Shown: piece after piece, positions 8,119 through 16,467 of the stretch | Layout: the number at the start of each line of letters is the position of its first letter | Position numbering within the stretch: the stretch's first letter is position 1 | Assembly: GCF_002218045.2 (NCBI RefSeq) | Contig: NZ_AP018686.1 | Location: forward strand, 1,054,001 to 1,118,000 | Origin: Vibrio rumoiensis | GTDB taxonomy: Bacteria; Pseudomonadota; Gammaproteobacteria; Enterobacterales; Vibrionaceae | Length of the DNA stretch: 64,000 nucleotides | Direction of reading: 5' to 3' | Made by a program: the position numbers and the translations under genes | Notes under the pieces: generated by a model | What the model was told of the DNA's origin: nothing | The model's database searches: none | What the model saw: the letters and a program-made list of their open reading frames with translations, nothing else

Positions 8119-8776
8119 TACTTAGCCCTCTTTTTTCAATGTTTTGCATGCAATATTTGCTGACTTGTTCAATCACGATACTAATTAGCCAATACAGACC
8201 AATGGCGATCACAAAGGCTTTGAGTGGAATGAAATACATCGACTGCACACTGTTTGCTGCAGCAGTGATATCTAACACGGTAATAATGCTTAAAAACGCG
8301 GTGTCTTTTAGGCAAATGATCAATTGGTTGGCAATCAATGGGATCGACTTGAACACCACGCTAGGAATAATGATGCGGGTGAATATTTTATGTCGCGAAA
8401 ATCCACACGCTTGTGCTGCTTCAATTAATCCGTGATCCATACCTCGGCGCTGACCCCGGAAAATTTCGCAAAAATAAGCGCCGTGATAAATGCTTAAAGA
8501 AACAAATCCAACCGTCAACGCATCCATTCTTACGCCAAGTTGAGGCAAGCCGTAATACAGCAAATAGGCCAAAATTAAATACGGTAGGGTTCGCATAATA
8601 TTGACCCACAACCGCAAGCCAGATTTACATTTTTCGTGACCGTTATCCATTAAATACAGCAACCCAATACCAATCAATAAACTGGCTATCGATGCAACGG
8701 TAAATAAGGTAAAAGTAGTACCAAAGCCAGAGATAAACGTATCTCTTTGCTGCCAAATTATTTCCCATTCAGACAT
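8111..8776 (-). CDS. Amino-acid type ABC transporter permease (second)
   Basis: A 221-residue inner-membrane permease of the HisM/GlnP family with about five membrane segments. The EAA-loop region is EAAQACGFSRHKIFTRIIIP (about 120-139), which contacts the ATPase. The N-terminus MSEWEIIWQQRDTFISGFGTT is typical of the family. It lies 29 bp after the first permease and overlaps the ATPase gene. Two different permeases indicate a heterodimeric membrane channel. Confidence 0.88.
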   Translation of the reverse strand: MSEWEIIWQQRDTFISGFGTTFTLFTVASIASLLIGIGLLYLMDNGHEKCKSGLRLWVNIMRTLPYLILAYLLYYGLPQLGVRMDALTVGFVSLSIYHGAYFCEIFRGQRRGMDHGLIEAAQACGFSRHKIFTRIIIPSVVFKSIPLIANQLIICLKDTAFLSIITVLDITAAANSVQSMYFIPLKAFVIAIGLYWLISIVIEQVSKYCMQNIEKRGLSNA

Positions 8777-8805
8777 AACAACATCCTTTAATTTCTACTT
8801 TCATT

Positions 8806-9447
8806 TCACGCTTTTAAATATTGCGTTTTCTGTTCCGCGTACGATTGAAGTTTGACTAATAAGCCAATAATCAGCATATAAACAACAGTTGCACATAAAA
8901 TAGGCGGTAGAGGCTCATAAGTGACAGCGGCAATTCGATTGGTCACACGCGTTAAGTCAACCACGCCAATCACTGCAATTGCTGGACTACCTTTAATCAA
9001 AAAAGACATTTCATTAATCAACGCAGGCAAACTGACTAAAAACATCTGCGGGAACATAATGCGACGAAAGTAAGTAACACGGCGCATCCCTAACGCTTCC
9101 GCAGCTTCCAATTGGCCTTTGGAAAAATTCAAAAATGCATTGCGCCAGATTTCGGCATTAAAGGCAGCCGTATTCAGTGTTAAAGTAAGAATGGCCGATA
9201 GGTTTTTATCTAATTGAATGCCGAACGAAGGGAAAGTTAAAAAGATAAACAAAGCCAACGTCACGAGTGGTGTCGCCCTAGCCCAACTAACATAAACGGC
9301 GAGAACTTTGTCGATGAAAGGTAACTTCATCATTCGCACAATAGCAATGCCTAAGCCAATGCTAATCCCAAGCCCAATTGATATTAACGATATCCATGCT
9401 GTCGCCCACGCGCCATCGGCCAACTGTATCCATGCATAAGAATCCAT
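8806..9447 (-). CDS. Amino-acid type ABC transporter permease (first)
   Basis: A 213-residue inner-membrane permease, partner of the adjacent permease. It has about five hydrophobic segments and the EAA-loop sequence EAAEALGMRRVTYFRRIMFP (about 116-135). It begins 93 bp downstream of the substrate-binding protein gene, so it is in the same operon. Its length and loop are normal for the HisM/HisQ family. Confidence 0.88.
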   Translation of the reverse strand: MDSYAWIQLADGAWATAWISLISIGLGISIGLGIAIVRMMKLPFIDKVLAVYVSWARATPLVTLALFIFLTFPSFGIQLDKNLSAILTLTLNTAAFNAEIWRNAFLNFSKGQLEAAEALGMRRVTYFRRIMFPQMFLVSLPALINEMSFLIKGSPAIAVIGVVDLTRVTNRIAAVTYEPLPPILCATVVYMLIIGLLVKLQSYAEQKTQYLKA

Positions 9448-9540
9448 AAAACAACCTCTTCCATACGGTTAACTCTAAGTCATTGCTTGGTGAAGCCGCT
9501 AAAAATAAACGACTTCACTTTTATGCAACTCAATTTAAGG

Positions 9541-10407
9541 TTATTTCACCGCAGTGAGTTGTTTATATTGTTCGACACTGGTAATCGCTTGATCTGGCAA
9601 TTGATCAAATGATTCGCCAAACCATTTTTTCTGCAACTGAGCCAAACGACCTGTTTCTTTTAAATGCAAGAAGAAGCCTGTCAGATAGTTCAGCAATTCT
9701 GGATTATTTTTAGGGACCGGCCAGCTAACAAAACCTGGCCCAGATACGGCTAGTCCCTTTTTGAAAACATTAGGCTTTGCCTTAACAATTTCATTCACAG
9801 ACACCACGCTATTAATCACGTAATCAACACGGCCATTCGCTAAGTCAGCATACGCTTCAGGATAAGATTGATACTGAACCACTTTGCCTAACTTTTTACC
9901 GTCGTTTTCGAGCATCGCTTTCAATTCAGGTAAACGTTCCAATAAAGCACTGCCTGCCTGTAAGCCAACAGTTTTTCCGTCAAGATCATCAATGGTTTTA
10001 ATACTGTCATCTTTCGCTCTTGTGACAAAATAATGTTGAGCAGAAGCAATTGGCGGCGTGAAATCAAAAGTATTTAAACGCGCATCCGTAATAATTGCCC
10101 CAGTCAAAGCTAAGTCATATTGCCCTCCCGATACCGAAGCTAATAACCCAGTCCAAGGTAGAATTTCTTGTTTTACTTCAAATTTGGAATAGCGGCGTAA
10201 TTCATCGAGCAAATCTCTATTGATCCCTTGCGGCTCACCTTTCTCAATGTAGTTAAACGGTGAGTAGTTATCCTCGGTGGCCACCGTCATCACACCTTTC
10301 TTTTCAATTTGCGCTAAATTTTGCGCTTGTACAAAACTAGCAACACATAGAGTCGATGATGCGGCAACGGTAAGCACGAGTTTCTTAAGAATGTTCTTTT
10401 TATACAT
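9541..10407 (-). CDS. Periplasmic solute-binding protein, family 3 (amino-acid type)
   Basis: A 288-residue periplasmic binding protein with a Sec signal peptide (about 1-28, ending SFVQA). The SBP_bac_3 fold is indicated by the opening VMTVATEDNYSPFNY, the ligand-binding segment DLALTGAIITDARLNTFDF with its conserved Arg (in other members this binds a carboxylate), DLDGKTVGLQAGS, and the closing KKWFG. It is the first gene of the four-gene transporter operon and is divergent from the MocR-type regulator, which is probably its controller. The substrate is not identifiable from sequence alone. Confidence 0.88.
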   Translation of the reverse strand: MYKKNILKKLVLTVAASSTLCVASFVQAQNLAQIEKKGVMTVATEDNYSPFNYIEKGEPQGINRDLLDELRRYSKFEVKQEILPWTGLLASVSGGQYDLALTGAIITDARLNTFDFTPPIASAQHYFVTRAKDDSIKTIDDLDGKTVGLQAGSALLERLPELKAMLENDGKKLGKVVQYQSYPEAYADLANGRVDYVINSVVSVNEIVKAKPNVFKKGLAVSGPGFVSWPVPKNNPELLNYLTGFFLHLKETGRLAQLQKKWFGESFDQLPDQAITSVEQYKQLTAVK

Positions 10408-10490
10408 AGTCTGATCCTTTTGACTGATGAGTACCCTTTCACTCTAGATTCACATGAAAAAATGTCGTAGTGCCAATTGTTAAATCGATT

Positions 10491-10500
10491 TGGGACAGAC
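10491..10500 (+). promoter_or_regulatory. Possible MocR operator half-site between transporter and regulator
   Basis: TTGGGACAG occurs here, 123 bp before the regulator start and 84 bp before the transporter operon. Related TTGGACA and AGGGACA copies lie in front of the aminotransferase/TauE genes at 13997-14004 and 14023-14030. Shared motifs at both promoters fit a common regulator. Binding is inferred only. Confidence 0.3.
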
Positions 10501-10622
10501 TATTGAGAATATTATTTATTGGCCTGACTTTTGCTTATCTCTTAAATATACAATTGATGTTTAAGACCAGAATAAAAAAACTGTCTGAACAAGGGATTGA
10601 AACAGAGATTTCAGGAGGCAAT

Positions 10623-12143
10623 ATGACAACTAATCACAACTGCTTTATTGAGTTTGATGAGCATCGCAGCTTGCAAGAACAAGTGCGCGAATATTTGGTT
10701 AAAACCATTCTTGACGGTATATTCCCTGCAGACCAAGCCCTGCCTTCATGCCGTAATTTATCGAATCAACTCAAGGTGTCTCGCAACACTATTTCTTTGG
10801 TTTATGAGAGTTTATTAGACAGTGGTTATCTGATTAGCAAACCACGCAGCGGTTACTATTTAGCAGAAAAATACCGTCACTCTAGTTATCTCAATGATGG
10901 CCTTGAACTAGAAGTTAATCTGGATTTAGAGCATGTCATGGATGAAACCAACAACCATCAAGTTGCACCAAATTGGGAAGCAAAGCTCAAAGTTCACACC
11001 AGTCAATATCAGCGTGTTGTCAAACCTAGCCATTGGAGTTGCTACCAATACCCATTTATTTACGGGCAACCATCAATTAATGACTTTCCCTTGGTTCAAT
11101 GGCGAGAAGCCTCGCGTAAAGTGATGGCTAACCCACACGATCATCGCTGGTTATGCGATAAAGTCGATAAAGATGATGAACAATTAATCGAGCAAATACG
11201 CACCCGAGTCTTGCCTCAACGCGGCATTCACGCTAGCAGCGAAGAAATTTTGATCACCATGGGATCACAAAATGCGTTATACATGTTGGCGCAACTTTTA
11301 ATGGATCGCTGCAGCCGTATTGGTGTCGAAAACCCTGGTTATAAAGAAGCCAATAATATTTTTAGTCTCGCCGGCGCTACCCTACACCCACATCAAGTTG
11401 ATAGCGAAGGGATACTGCTTAATCCACTCTCCAGCATGTGCGATTTTTTCTATGTTACGCCGAGTCATCAAGCACCAACAGGCGTGACCATGAGCGACCA
11501 ACGCCGCCAACTTTTATTGCAACAAGCCCAACAAAACGACGCCATCATCATTGAAGACGATTACGATTCAGAAAGTAATGTTGAAACCCAACCTAAGCCT
11601 GCCCTCAAAGCGTTAGATAAAAGTGATCGTGTGATTTATGTGAGCAGCTTTTCGAAGTTATTAGCACCAGGTTTGCGCATCGGTTATATCGTCGCACCTG
11701 AGGAATTAATTTATGAATTGCGCTCGCTACGCCGTTTGATGTATCGCCACCCACCAACTCGAGCCCAAATGGAACTGAGCCATTTTATTACTCAAGGTTA
11801 TTACGATAGCTATTTAAGAAAGTTTCGCGAGCAAACCCGACAACGATGGGAACTCATTGATAATGCTGTTCACAAACACATCCCATTTTGTGAGCGCTTA
11901 GCAAAAAAAGAGTTGGCCAACGCCTTATGGCTACAAACACCGGACAATATGAATAGCCAGCACCTAGCCTCCCGTGCAGCTCAATTGGGTGTATTAATAG
12001 AAACTGGATATTCCCATTTTATGCCCGATCCAAATAACAGCTTATCAATTCCACCGGATCATTATTTCCGCTTGGGTTTTCACGCGATAAAAAAAGACTT
12101 AATTGAAGATGGCATTATTGCTTTAGCAAGAGCTATGGAGTGA
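10623..12143 (+). CDS. MocR/GabR-type regulator (GntR HTH fused to aminotransferase-like domain)
   Basis: A 506-residue regulator with an N-terminal GntR winged helix (about 15-80, with LPSCRNLSNQLKVSRNTIS) joined to a PLP-binding fold-type I aminotransferase-like domain. The PLP-lysine motif is VSSFSKLLAPGLRIGY. The ATG at 10623 was chosen because AGGAGG lies 4 bp before it; the reading frame stays open upstream to 10470 but that extension is hydrophobic and unlike the family. MocR proteins such as GabR, TauR and PdxR sense PLP or an amino-compound adduct. Position between the transporter and the aminotransferase makes it the likely local controller. Confidence 0.88.
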   Translation: MTTNHNCFIEFDEHRSLQEQVREYLVKTILDGIFPADQALPSCRNLSNQLKVSRNTISLVYESLLDSGYLISKPRSGYYLAEKYRHSSYLNDGLELEVNLDLEHVMDETNNHQVAPNWEAKLKVHTSQYQRVVKPSHWSCYQYPFIYGQPSINDFPLVQWREASRKVMANPHDHRWLCDKVDKDDEQLIEQIRTRVLPQRGIHASSEEILITMGSQNALYMLAQLLMDRCSRIGVENPGYKEANNIFSLAGATLHPHQVDSEGILLNPLSSMCDFFYVTPSHQAPTGVTMSDQRRQLLLQQAQQNDAIIIEDDYDSESNVETQPKPALKALDKSDRVIYVSSFSKLLAPGLRIGYIVAPEELIYELRSLRRLMYRHPPTRAQMELSHFITQGYYDSYLRKFREQTRQRWELIDNAVHKHIPFCERLAKKELANALWLQTPDNMNSQHLASRAAQLGVLIETGYSHFMPDPNNSLSIPPDHYFRLGFHAIKKDLIEDGIIALARAME

Positions 12144-12599
12144 CTATTTAATCAAAAACAAACGCCTTCGCAGGTTAGTTTAAGGCATTTTATCTGAATA
12201 TATATTAAGGTCGATTGTAACCTAGGTATTAAGTCACGATTCATGCGCTCATTTTAACTTAGTGGCATGACTGATTGACTTAACTAATTGCTCGAACGCT
12301 TGTGATTGTTTTCCTATTAAAACAAGCTGATGTCCCAAAGTTTTAAAGAGGGATGCCAAGAAATTGTTTTTCCTGACGCTTGCACTAAATACGTTTTTTC
12401 TTATTTGCCATAGTTCACCTCGTTAGTGATTTTATTCACTTAACTCAGTGTCCAAAACTTCTGGTGCGGATCAAAAAAGAGATTTCCCCAAAAGTCACAC
12501 CAAATTTTCACTATAACGCTAACAATGAAATACAACAGGGTATGTTTTAAGTGATAAAAGATCCCAAACATTCTTTGATGGGATCTTTTACTTCACCGA
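12144..12599. other. Gene-free stretch between convergent genes, with a possible IS3-type remnant
   Basis: This 456-bp stretch holds no intact gene. On the minus strand an open frame with no good start (12422 down to 12249, 57 codons, ending SISHATKLK) follows a region resembling the left end of an IS3-family element: GACACTGAGTTAAG, then a GAGGTGAACT ribosome site and an ATG (12411) opening MANKKKRI before a stop. It is best read as decayed mobile DNA. A hairpin GATCCCA.../TGGGATC (12561-12587) followed on the minus side by A/T-rich sequence sits beside the aminotransferase stop and may terminate it. Confidence 0.4.
12561..12592 (-). terminator. Probable terminator of the aminotransferase gene
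   Basis: AAAAGATCCCA and TGGGATCTTTT pair around an AAACATTCTTTGA loop, giving an 11-bp stem that ends with a T-run on either strand. It lies 8 bp past the stop codon of the minus-strand aminotransferase and may also stop transcripts from the regulator side. Confidence 0.7.
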
Positions 12600-13961
12600 T
12601 TAACGCAATTCCGCTAAACAACGATCAATAATCGCAACTCCTTTTTCAATTTCATCGGCGCGAACAATCAATGGCGGTACAACGTGAATACGGTTATTTA
12701 CGATAAATGCCAATAAACCTTTAGAGGTTAAATTGGCTTTTAACTGAGCCATTTTACTATCAGCTAACGGCTCTCTAGTGGTTTTGTCTTCCACTAATTC
12801 CAAAGCCCAAAACATCCCTTTTCCTCGCACTTCACCAATAATCGAGTGAGTATGCTTTAAAGTTTGAAGCATAGGTCCTAGAATTTCATTACCCACACGA
12901 TCAGCCTGACCAACGATGCCTTCTTCTTCCATGGCTTCTAGAGTCGCGACAATGGCTGACATCGCTAATGGATGGCCAGAATAGGTTAAGCCTCCCATAA
13001 AAAATGTATGCTTAAAGTATTCCACTATTGGTTCACTTACTAATACACCACCTGCTGGCACATAACCTGAATTGACCCCTTTAGCAAACGTCACTAAATC
13101 AGGCACCACATTGAAGTGCTCAAATGCGAACCAACGCCCTGTTCGACCAAAACCGACCATAACTTCATCAAAAATCAATTGAATGCCGTATTGGGTCGCT
13201 AGTTCACGTACACCTTGTAAATAGCCTTCAGGTGGCAATAAGAATCCAGCGGTTCCTGGAATGGTTTCAAGCAAAATTGCCGCAATGCTGTGTGGCCCCT
13301 CACATTCAATCACGCGCTTAAGATGCTGCAATGCCCTCTCACACTCTTGTTCTTGGGTTTGCGCATTAAATTCACTGCGATATAAAAATGGGTTAAAAAA
13401 ATGCACATGACCACGGCTATACTCATTGGGAACGCGGCGGAAATCCCCTGTCGCAGCAATCGCAGATCCTGTATTGCCATGATAAGAGCGGTAAGCCGAG
13501 AGCACTTTATCTCGACCAGTAAATTGACGCGCCATACGGATGGCATTTTCATTGGCATCGGCACCAGCGTTAGTAAAAAAGACTTTTTTGAATGAATCTG
13601 GAGCATGAGACAGAATTAATTCTGCCGCTCTACCCCGGGTTAAATTTGCTGTTGCGGGTGCAATAGTAATTAGACTATCTGCTTGGGCTTTTATCGCGTC
13701 GATCACTTTCGGATGTTGGTGACCTATATTGATATTAACAAGTTGACTACTAAAATCTAAATATTCTTTGCCTTCGTAGTCCCACAAGCTACAGCCTTGA
13801 CCGCCAGCGATCACAATTGGCGTTGCTGCTTCTTGCACCGACCAAGAATGGAAAACGTATTTATCCAGTTCCAGTGCCGTTTGATTGGTTTCTATATTGA
13901 CCACTTTTTTTTGAGACGCAACATTCATATTAACTCTCCTTAATTCAACCTTATCTTTCAT
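12600..13961 (-). CDS. Class III (omega) aminotransferase, taurine/beta-alanine transaminase-like
   Basis: A PLP-dependent class III aminotransferase, 453 residues as listed; a start at the internal Met of MNVASQKK (13928) is more likely, with an AGGAGAG ribosome site just upstream, giving 442 residues. Visible motifs are FTNAGADANENAIRMAR, SYHGNTGSA, the acidic cofactor pair IFDEVMVGFGRTG and the Schiff-base Lys in VTFAKGVNSGYVP. The N-terminal KYVFHSWSVQ resembles taurine- and hypotaurine-pyruvate aminotransferases. It is divergent from the TauE-like exporter and next to a MocR regulator, which supports an amino-sulfonate or similar omega-amine as substrate. 4-Aminobutyrate, beta-alanine or putrescine remain possible. 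Confidence 0.85.
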   Translation of the reverse strand: MKDKVELRRVNMNVASQKKVVNIETNQTALELDKYVFHSWSVQEAATPIVIAGGQGCSLWDYEGKEYLDFSSQLVNINIGHQHPKVIDAIKAQADSLITIAPATANLTRGRAAELILSHAPDSFKKVFFTNAGADANENAIRMARQFTGRDKVLSAYRSYHGNTGSAIAATGDFRRVPNEYSRGHVHFFNPFLYRSEFNAQTQEQECERALQHLKRVIECEGPHSIAAILLETIPGTAGFLLPPEGYLQGVRELATQYGIQLIFDEVMVGFGRTGRWFAFEHFNVVPDLVTFAKGVNSGYVPAGGVLVSEPIVEYFKHTFFMGGLTYSGHPLAMSAIVATLEAMEEEGIVGQADRVGNEILGPMLQTLKHTHSIIGEVRGKGMFWALELVEDKTTREPLADSKMAQLKANLTSKGLLAFIVNNRIHVVPPLIVRADEIEKGVAIIDRCLAELR

Positions 13962-13996
13962 CCGAGGTCACCAATATGGCATTCGGTTATATTCAT

Positions 13997-14044
13997 CTTG
14001 GACAAAATTGAAAATAAGGTGATAGGGACAGTTTTTAATCTGTC
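13997..14044. promoter_or_regulatory. Candidate MocR-type operator: direct repeats plus short inverted repeat
   Basis: CTTGGACA (13997-14004) and TAGGGACA (14023-14030) are direct repeats 26 bp apart, and GACAG...CTGTC forms an inverted repeat at 14027-14044. The site lies between the divergent aminotransferase and TauE-like genes. MocR regulators commonly bind spaced direct repeats, and TauR is reported to favour CTGGAC-type boxes (recalled knowledge). This is a prediction. Confidence 0.35.
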
Positions 14045-14158
14045 TTGGGCCAGATCATCTGCCCCATCATAGCTATCAAACTGGCTCTATTCAGTATTTT
14101 TGCGCTTAGTTACAGTTGGCCAAACGACATCACAAAGAGTGAGCATGGGAGCAATGGC

Positions 14159-14869
14159 GTGACGATTTTATGGGCAACCGGATTTATTTTATTTGCCGGC
14201 ATCGTTCGGGGATATACAGGATTTGGGTTTTCAGTCATCTCAGTACTGTGTCTCAACCTAATTTATTCTCCAATCGAGTCCATCGCGTTATCTATTGGGT
14301 TAGATTTATTGAGCAGCTTATGTTTGCTATCAGGCATTCGTCAGCAAATCAATCTCACACTGTTTAAACCATTACTTATGGGAATGTTAGCGGCATTGCC
14401 TTTAGCGTTAGGTTTGATTCATTACATACCTAGCCAGCAACTAAAAATGTTAATTGCTAGCGTATGTTTTGTTGCAGGTGGATTAATGATGCTCAACTTA
14501 AAGTTAGCTTGGTTAAATCAAAAATTCGCTTTCAGCGCGGGTATGATTTCAGGATTTACCATGACCACAGCATCAGCCGGAGGACCGCCTTTGATTCTGT
14601 ATTTAATGAACTTATCATTACCTCAATCAGAATTAAGAGCCACATCCATTGCTTTTTTTGTGTCTAGTGCATTGATTTCTTTGTTAGGACTCATTTATCT
14701 AGATATGATTGAAACCCAAACCATGATTCATTCACTAATACTGCTCCCTGCGGCTATCGTTGGCAATTTACTCGGTAAACAATGCTACCGAGTATTACCC
14801 CAAATTCCACATCGCTGGTTTAATGCGCCATTGTTAATGTTACTGGCTAGCATAATTTTTATAACTTGA
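14159..14869 (+). CDS. TauE/SafE-family sulfite/organosulfonate exporter-like permease
   Basis: A membrane protein of the TauE/SafE family (PF01925 type) with about seven hydrophobic segments. The family hallmark near the N-terminus is RGYTGFGFSVIS, with a repeat-related segment SGFTMTTASAGGPP in the second half. The GTG at 14159 (236 residues) is preferred because the family start lies just before this motif and GGGAG precedes it; a longer frame begins with TTG at 14045. It is divergent from the aminotransferase and followed by the SDR after 46 bp. Relatives export sulfite, sulfoacetate or isethionate; others have unknown substrates. Confidence 0.82.
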   Translation: MTILWATGFILFAGIVRGYTGFGFSVISVLCLNLIYSPIESIALSIGLDLLSSLCLLSGIRQQINLTLFKPLLMGMLAALPLALGLIHYIPSQQLKMLIASVCFVAGGLMMLNLKLAWLNQKFAFSAGMISGFTMTTASAGGPPLILYLMNLSLPQSELRATSIAFFVSSALISLLGLIYLDMIETQTMIHSLILLPAAIVGNLLGKQCYRVLPQIPHRWFNAPLLMLLASIIFIT

Positions 14870-14915
14870 TGAAGTTTTCACTTTATCTTTATCGATTACA
14901 CAAAAGGAACGATTT

Positions 14916-15671
14916 ATGACAAATATCGCTTTTATTACAGGTGCAACTTCTGGGTTTGGTCGAGCCGCTGCGCGTCATTTTGCACAAGATGGTTGGTCGT
15001 TAGTTTTATCTGGCCGTCGTATGGAACGTTTAATTGAATTGAAAGAAGAGTTAAGCGGCGTTCCGGTACATATTATTCAACTCGACGTTCGTGATGACCA
15101 AGCGGTGAAAACGGCCGTTGCCGAGCTGCCTGCCGAGTTTGCTCAAATCAAAGCGTTAATCAACAATGCTGGCCTGGCTCTTGCGCCACAAAGTGCTGAA
15201 AAGGTCGATCTTAAAGATTGGCATACTATGATTGACACCAACATTACTGGCCTTGTGAACGTTACTCACGCCTTGCTGCCGACCCTAATTGAAACAGGCG
15301 CTGGTGCGAGCATCATCAATATTGGCTCTATCGCAGGACAATGGCCATACCCAGGCAGCCACGTGTATGGCGCGAGCAAAGCCTTTGTACAGCAGTTTAC
15401 TTATAACTTACGTTGCGATTTATTAGGCACAGGCGTGCGTGTCACGGATATTGCCCCAGGCATGGCGGAAACCGAATTTACACTAGTTCGTACCAAAGGC
15501 GATCAGACTGCCTCTGATAATCTATACAAAACCACCACTCCGCTAAGCGCTGAAGATATTGCTGAGCAAATGTTCTATGTTGCGACATTGCCTGATCACA
15601 TCAACATCAACCGATTAGAAGTCATGCCAACTCGTCAAGCTTGGTCTCCATTTGCAGTTGATCGTGATTGA
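14916..15671 (+). CDS. YdfG-like short-chain dehydrogenase/reductase
   Basis: A 251-residue classical SDR of the YdfG (3-hydroxy acid dehydrogenase / malonic semialdehyde reductase) branch. It shows the NADP-binding TGATSGFGRAAA (9-20), the Arg pair SGRRMERL favouring NADP, NNAGLA, catalytic Ser in INIGSIAGQW and YGASK (about 149-153). The C-terminal LEVMP is shared with YdfG. The same branch includes the sulfoacetaldehyde reductase IsfD, which makes isethionate in taurine-nitrogen assimilation. Its place directly after the TauE-like exporter makes a semialdehyde from the adjacent aminotransferase an attractive substrate (inference). Confidence 0.87.
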   Translation: MTNIAFITGATSGFGRAAARHFAQDGWSLVLSGRRMERLIELKEELSGVPVHIIQLDVRDDQAVKTAVAELPAEFAQIKALINNAGLALAPQSAEKVDLKDWHTMIDTNITGLVNVTHALLPTLIETGAGASIINIGSIAGQWPYPGSHVYGASKAFVQQFTYNLRCDLLGTGVRVTDIAPGMAETEFTLVRTKGDQTASDNLYKTTTPLSAEDIAEQMFYVATLPDHININRLEVMPTRQAWSPFAVDRD

Positions 15672-15720
15672 TCGCGATTTGATTAAGAGCTATCACCATC
15701 AATAATTAACCAACACAGAC

Positions 15721-15752
15721 AAAAAGCTTCCAGTAAATTGGAAGCTTTTTTA
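15721..15752. terminator. Bidirectional terminator between the SDR and glutathione peroxidase genes
   Basis: AAAAAGCTTCCA and TGGAAGCTTTTT pair exactly around a 6-nt loop, giving A-run before and T-run after the stem. It lies 50 bp past the SDR stop and 21 bp past the convergent glutathione peroxidase stop, so it can end both transcripts. Confidence 0.88.
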
Positions 15753-15772
15753 TTGGACTATCCGCAGACTAT

Positions 15773-16306
15773 CTAGAGTAACTTTTCAATATCTTCCGCA
15801 AGCTCTTCTGCTGAATAGGTTGGAGAATAACGCTCAACCACATTACCTTCTTGATCAACGAGAAACTTAGTAAAGTTCCATTTCAACTCACCATCACCGA
15901 ATACTTGGCCAATTGAGGTCAGCTTTTCAATTAACCCTTCAGAGGCATCGTTAGTTTTATCGTCATGGCGCTGCATCTTTAAATGCTTAAACAATGGGTC
16001 AGCATCTGGGCCATTGACATCAATTTTGGCAAAGTTGGTAAAGCTCACCCCGTAGTTGACTTGGCAAAAATCCATAATGCCTTGATCATCTTCTGGTGAT
16101 TGACCTAAAAACTGGTTACATGGAAAACCTAACACTTCAACGCCCTTGTCTTTGTAGTCTTGGTATAACGTCTCTAACCCTTCGAGCTGGGGCGTTAATC
16201 CACACTGAGTAGCAATGTTTACCACCAGCAATACCTTACCTTGATATTGAGCTAAATCGACAGACTCACCAGACGCTACTTTTACTTTAAAATCATGGAC
16301 ATTCAT
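15773..16306 (-). CDS. Glutathione peroxidase (Cys-type, BtuE-like)
   Basis: A 177-residue thiol peroxidase that reduces hydroperoxides with thioredoxin or glutathione. The peroxidatic Cys35 is in VNIATQCGLTPQ (a Cys, not selenocysteine), the Gln/Trp partners are in GFPCNQFLGQ and KWNFTKFLVD, all family hallmarks. It is shorter than most and has no signal peptide, so it is probably cytoplasmic. It is divergent from nirB, but their promoters share a 161-bp region and no operon link is implied. Confidence 0.92.
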   Translation of the reverse strand: MNVHDFKVKVASGESVDLAQYQGKVLLVVNIATQCGLTPQLEGLETLYQDYKDKGVEVLGFPCNQFLGQSPEDDQGIMDFCQVNYGVSFTNFAKIDVNGPDADPLFKHLKMQRHDDKTNDASEGLIEKLTSIGQVFGDGELKWNFTKFLVDQEGNVVERYSPTYSAEELAEDIEKLL

Positions 16307-16361
16307 CTTATTACTCCTTAATTAGAATCATTCATTACTTTTCGACACTACTCTTTTGGGC

Positions 16362-16378
16362 TACCACTTTAGGGTAGT
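16362..16378 (+). promoter_or_regulatory. NarP-like palindrome upstream of nirB
   Basis: CTACCACTTTAGGGTAG is an inverted repeat of CTACC/GGTAG and contains TACCACT, a near match to the Nar heptamer. It lies 28 bp upstream of the FNR-like site centre. The register differs by a base from a perfect 7-2-7 site, so the call is tentative. Confidence 0.4.
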
Positions 16379-16390
16379 TTAAAGAGCAAA

Positions 16391-16404
16391 TTGATTTGAA
16401 TCAG
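16391..16404 (+). promoter_or_regulatory. FNR-like site upstream of nirB
   Basis: TTGATTTGAATCAG matches TTGATnnnnATCAA at all but the last base. It is 64 bp before the nirB start codon, a distance that suits a class II position near -41.5 with a start site near 16439. It implies oxygen-regulated nirBD transcription. Confidence 0.72.
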
Positions 16405-16467
16405 TATTCTTGGTCATCATTTCGCCATGATAGCGCTAGTTAATTTATTTTTATGGGCGAAATATAT

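Noticed and set aside
10470..10622. Hydrophobic N-terminal part of the MocR regulator
   Set aside because: An AGGAGG site precedes the ATG at 10623 and MocR proteins begin directly with the winged helix.
14045..14158. Long N-terminal extension of the TauE-like protein (TTG start)
   Set aside because: The family hallmark begins just after 14159 and a GGGAG ribosome site precedes that GTG; the extension is not family-like and lies in the promoter region.
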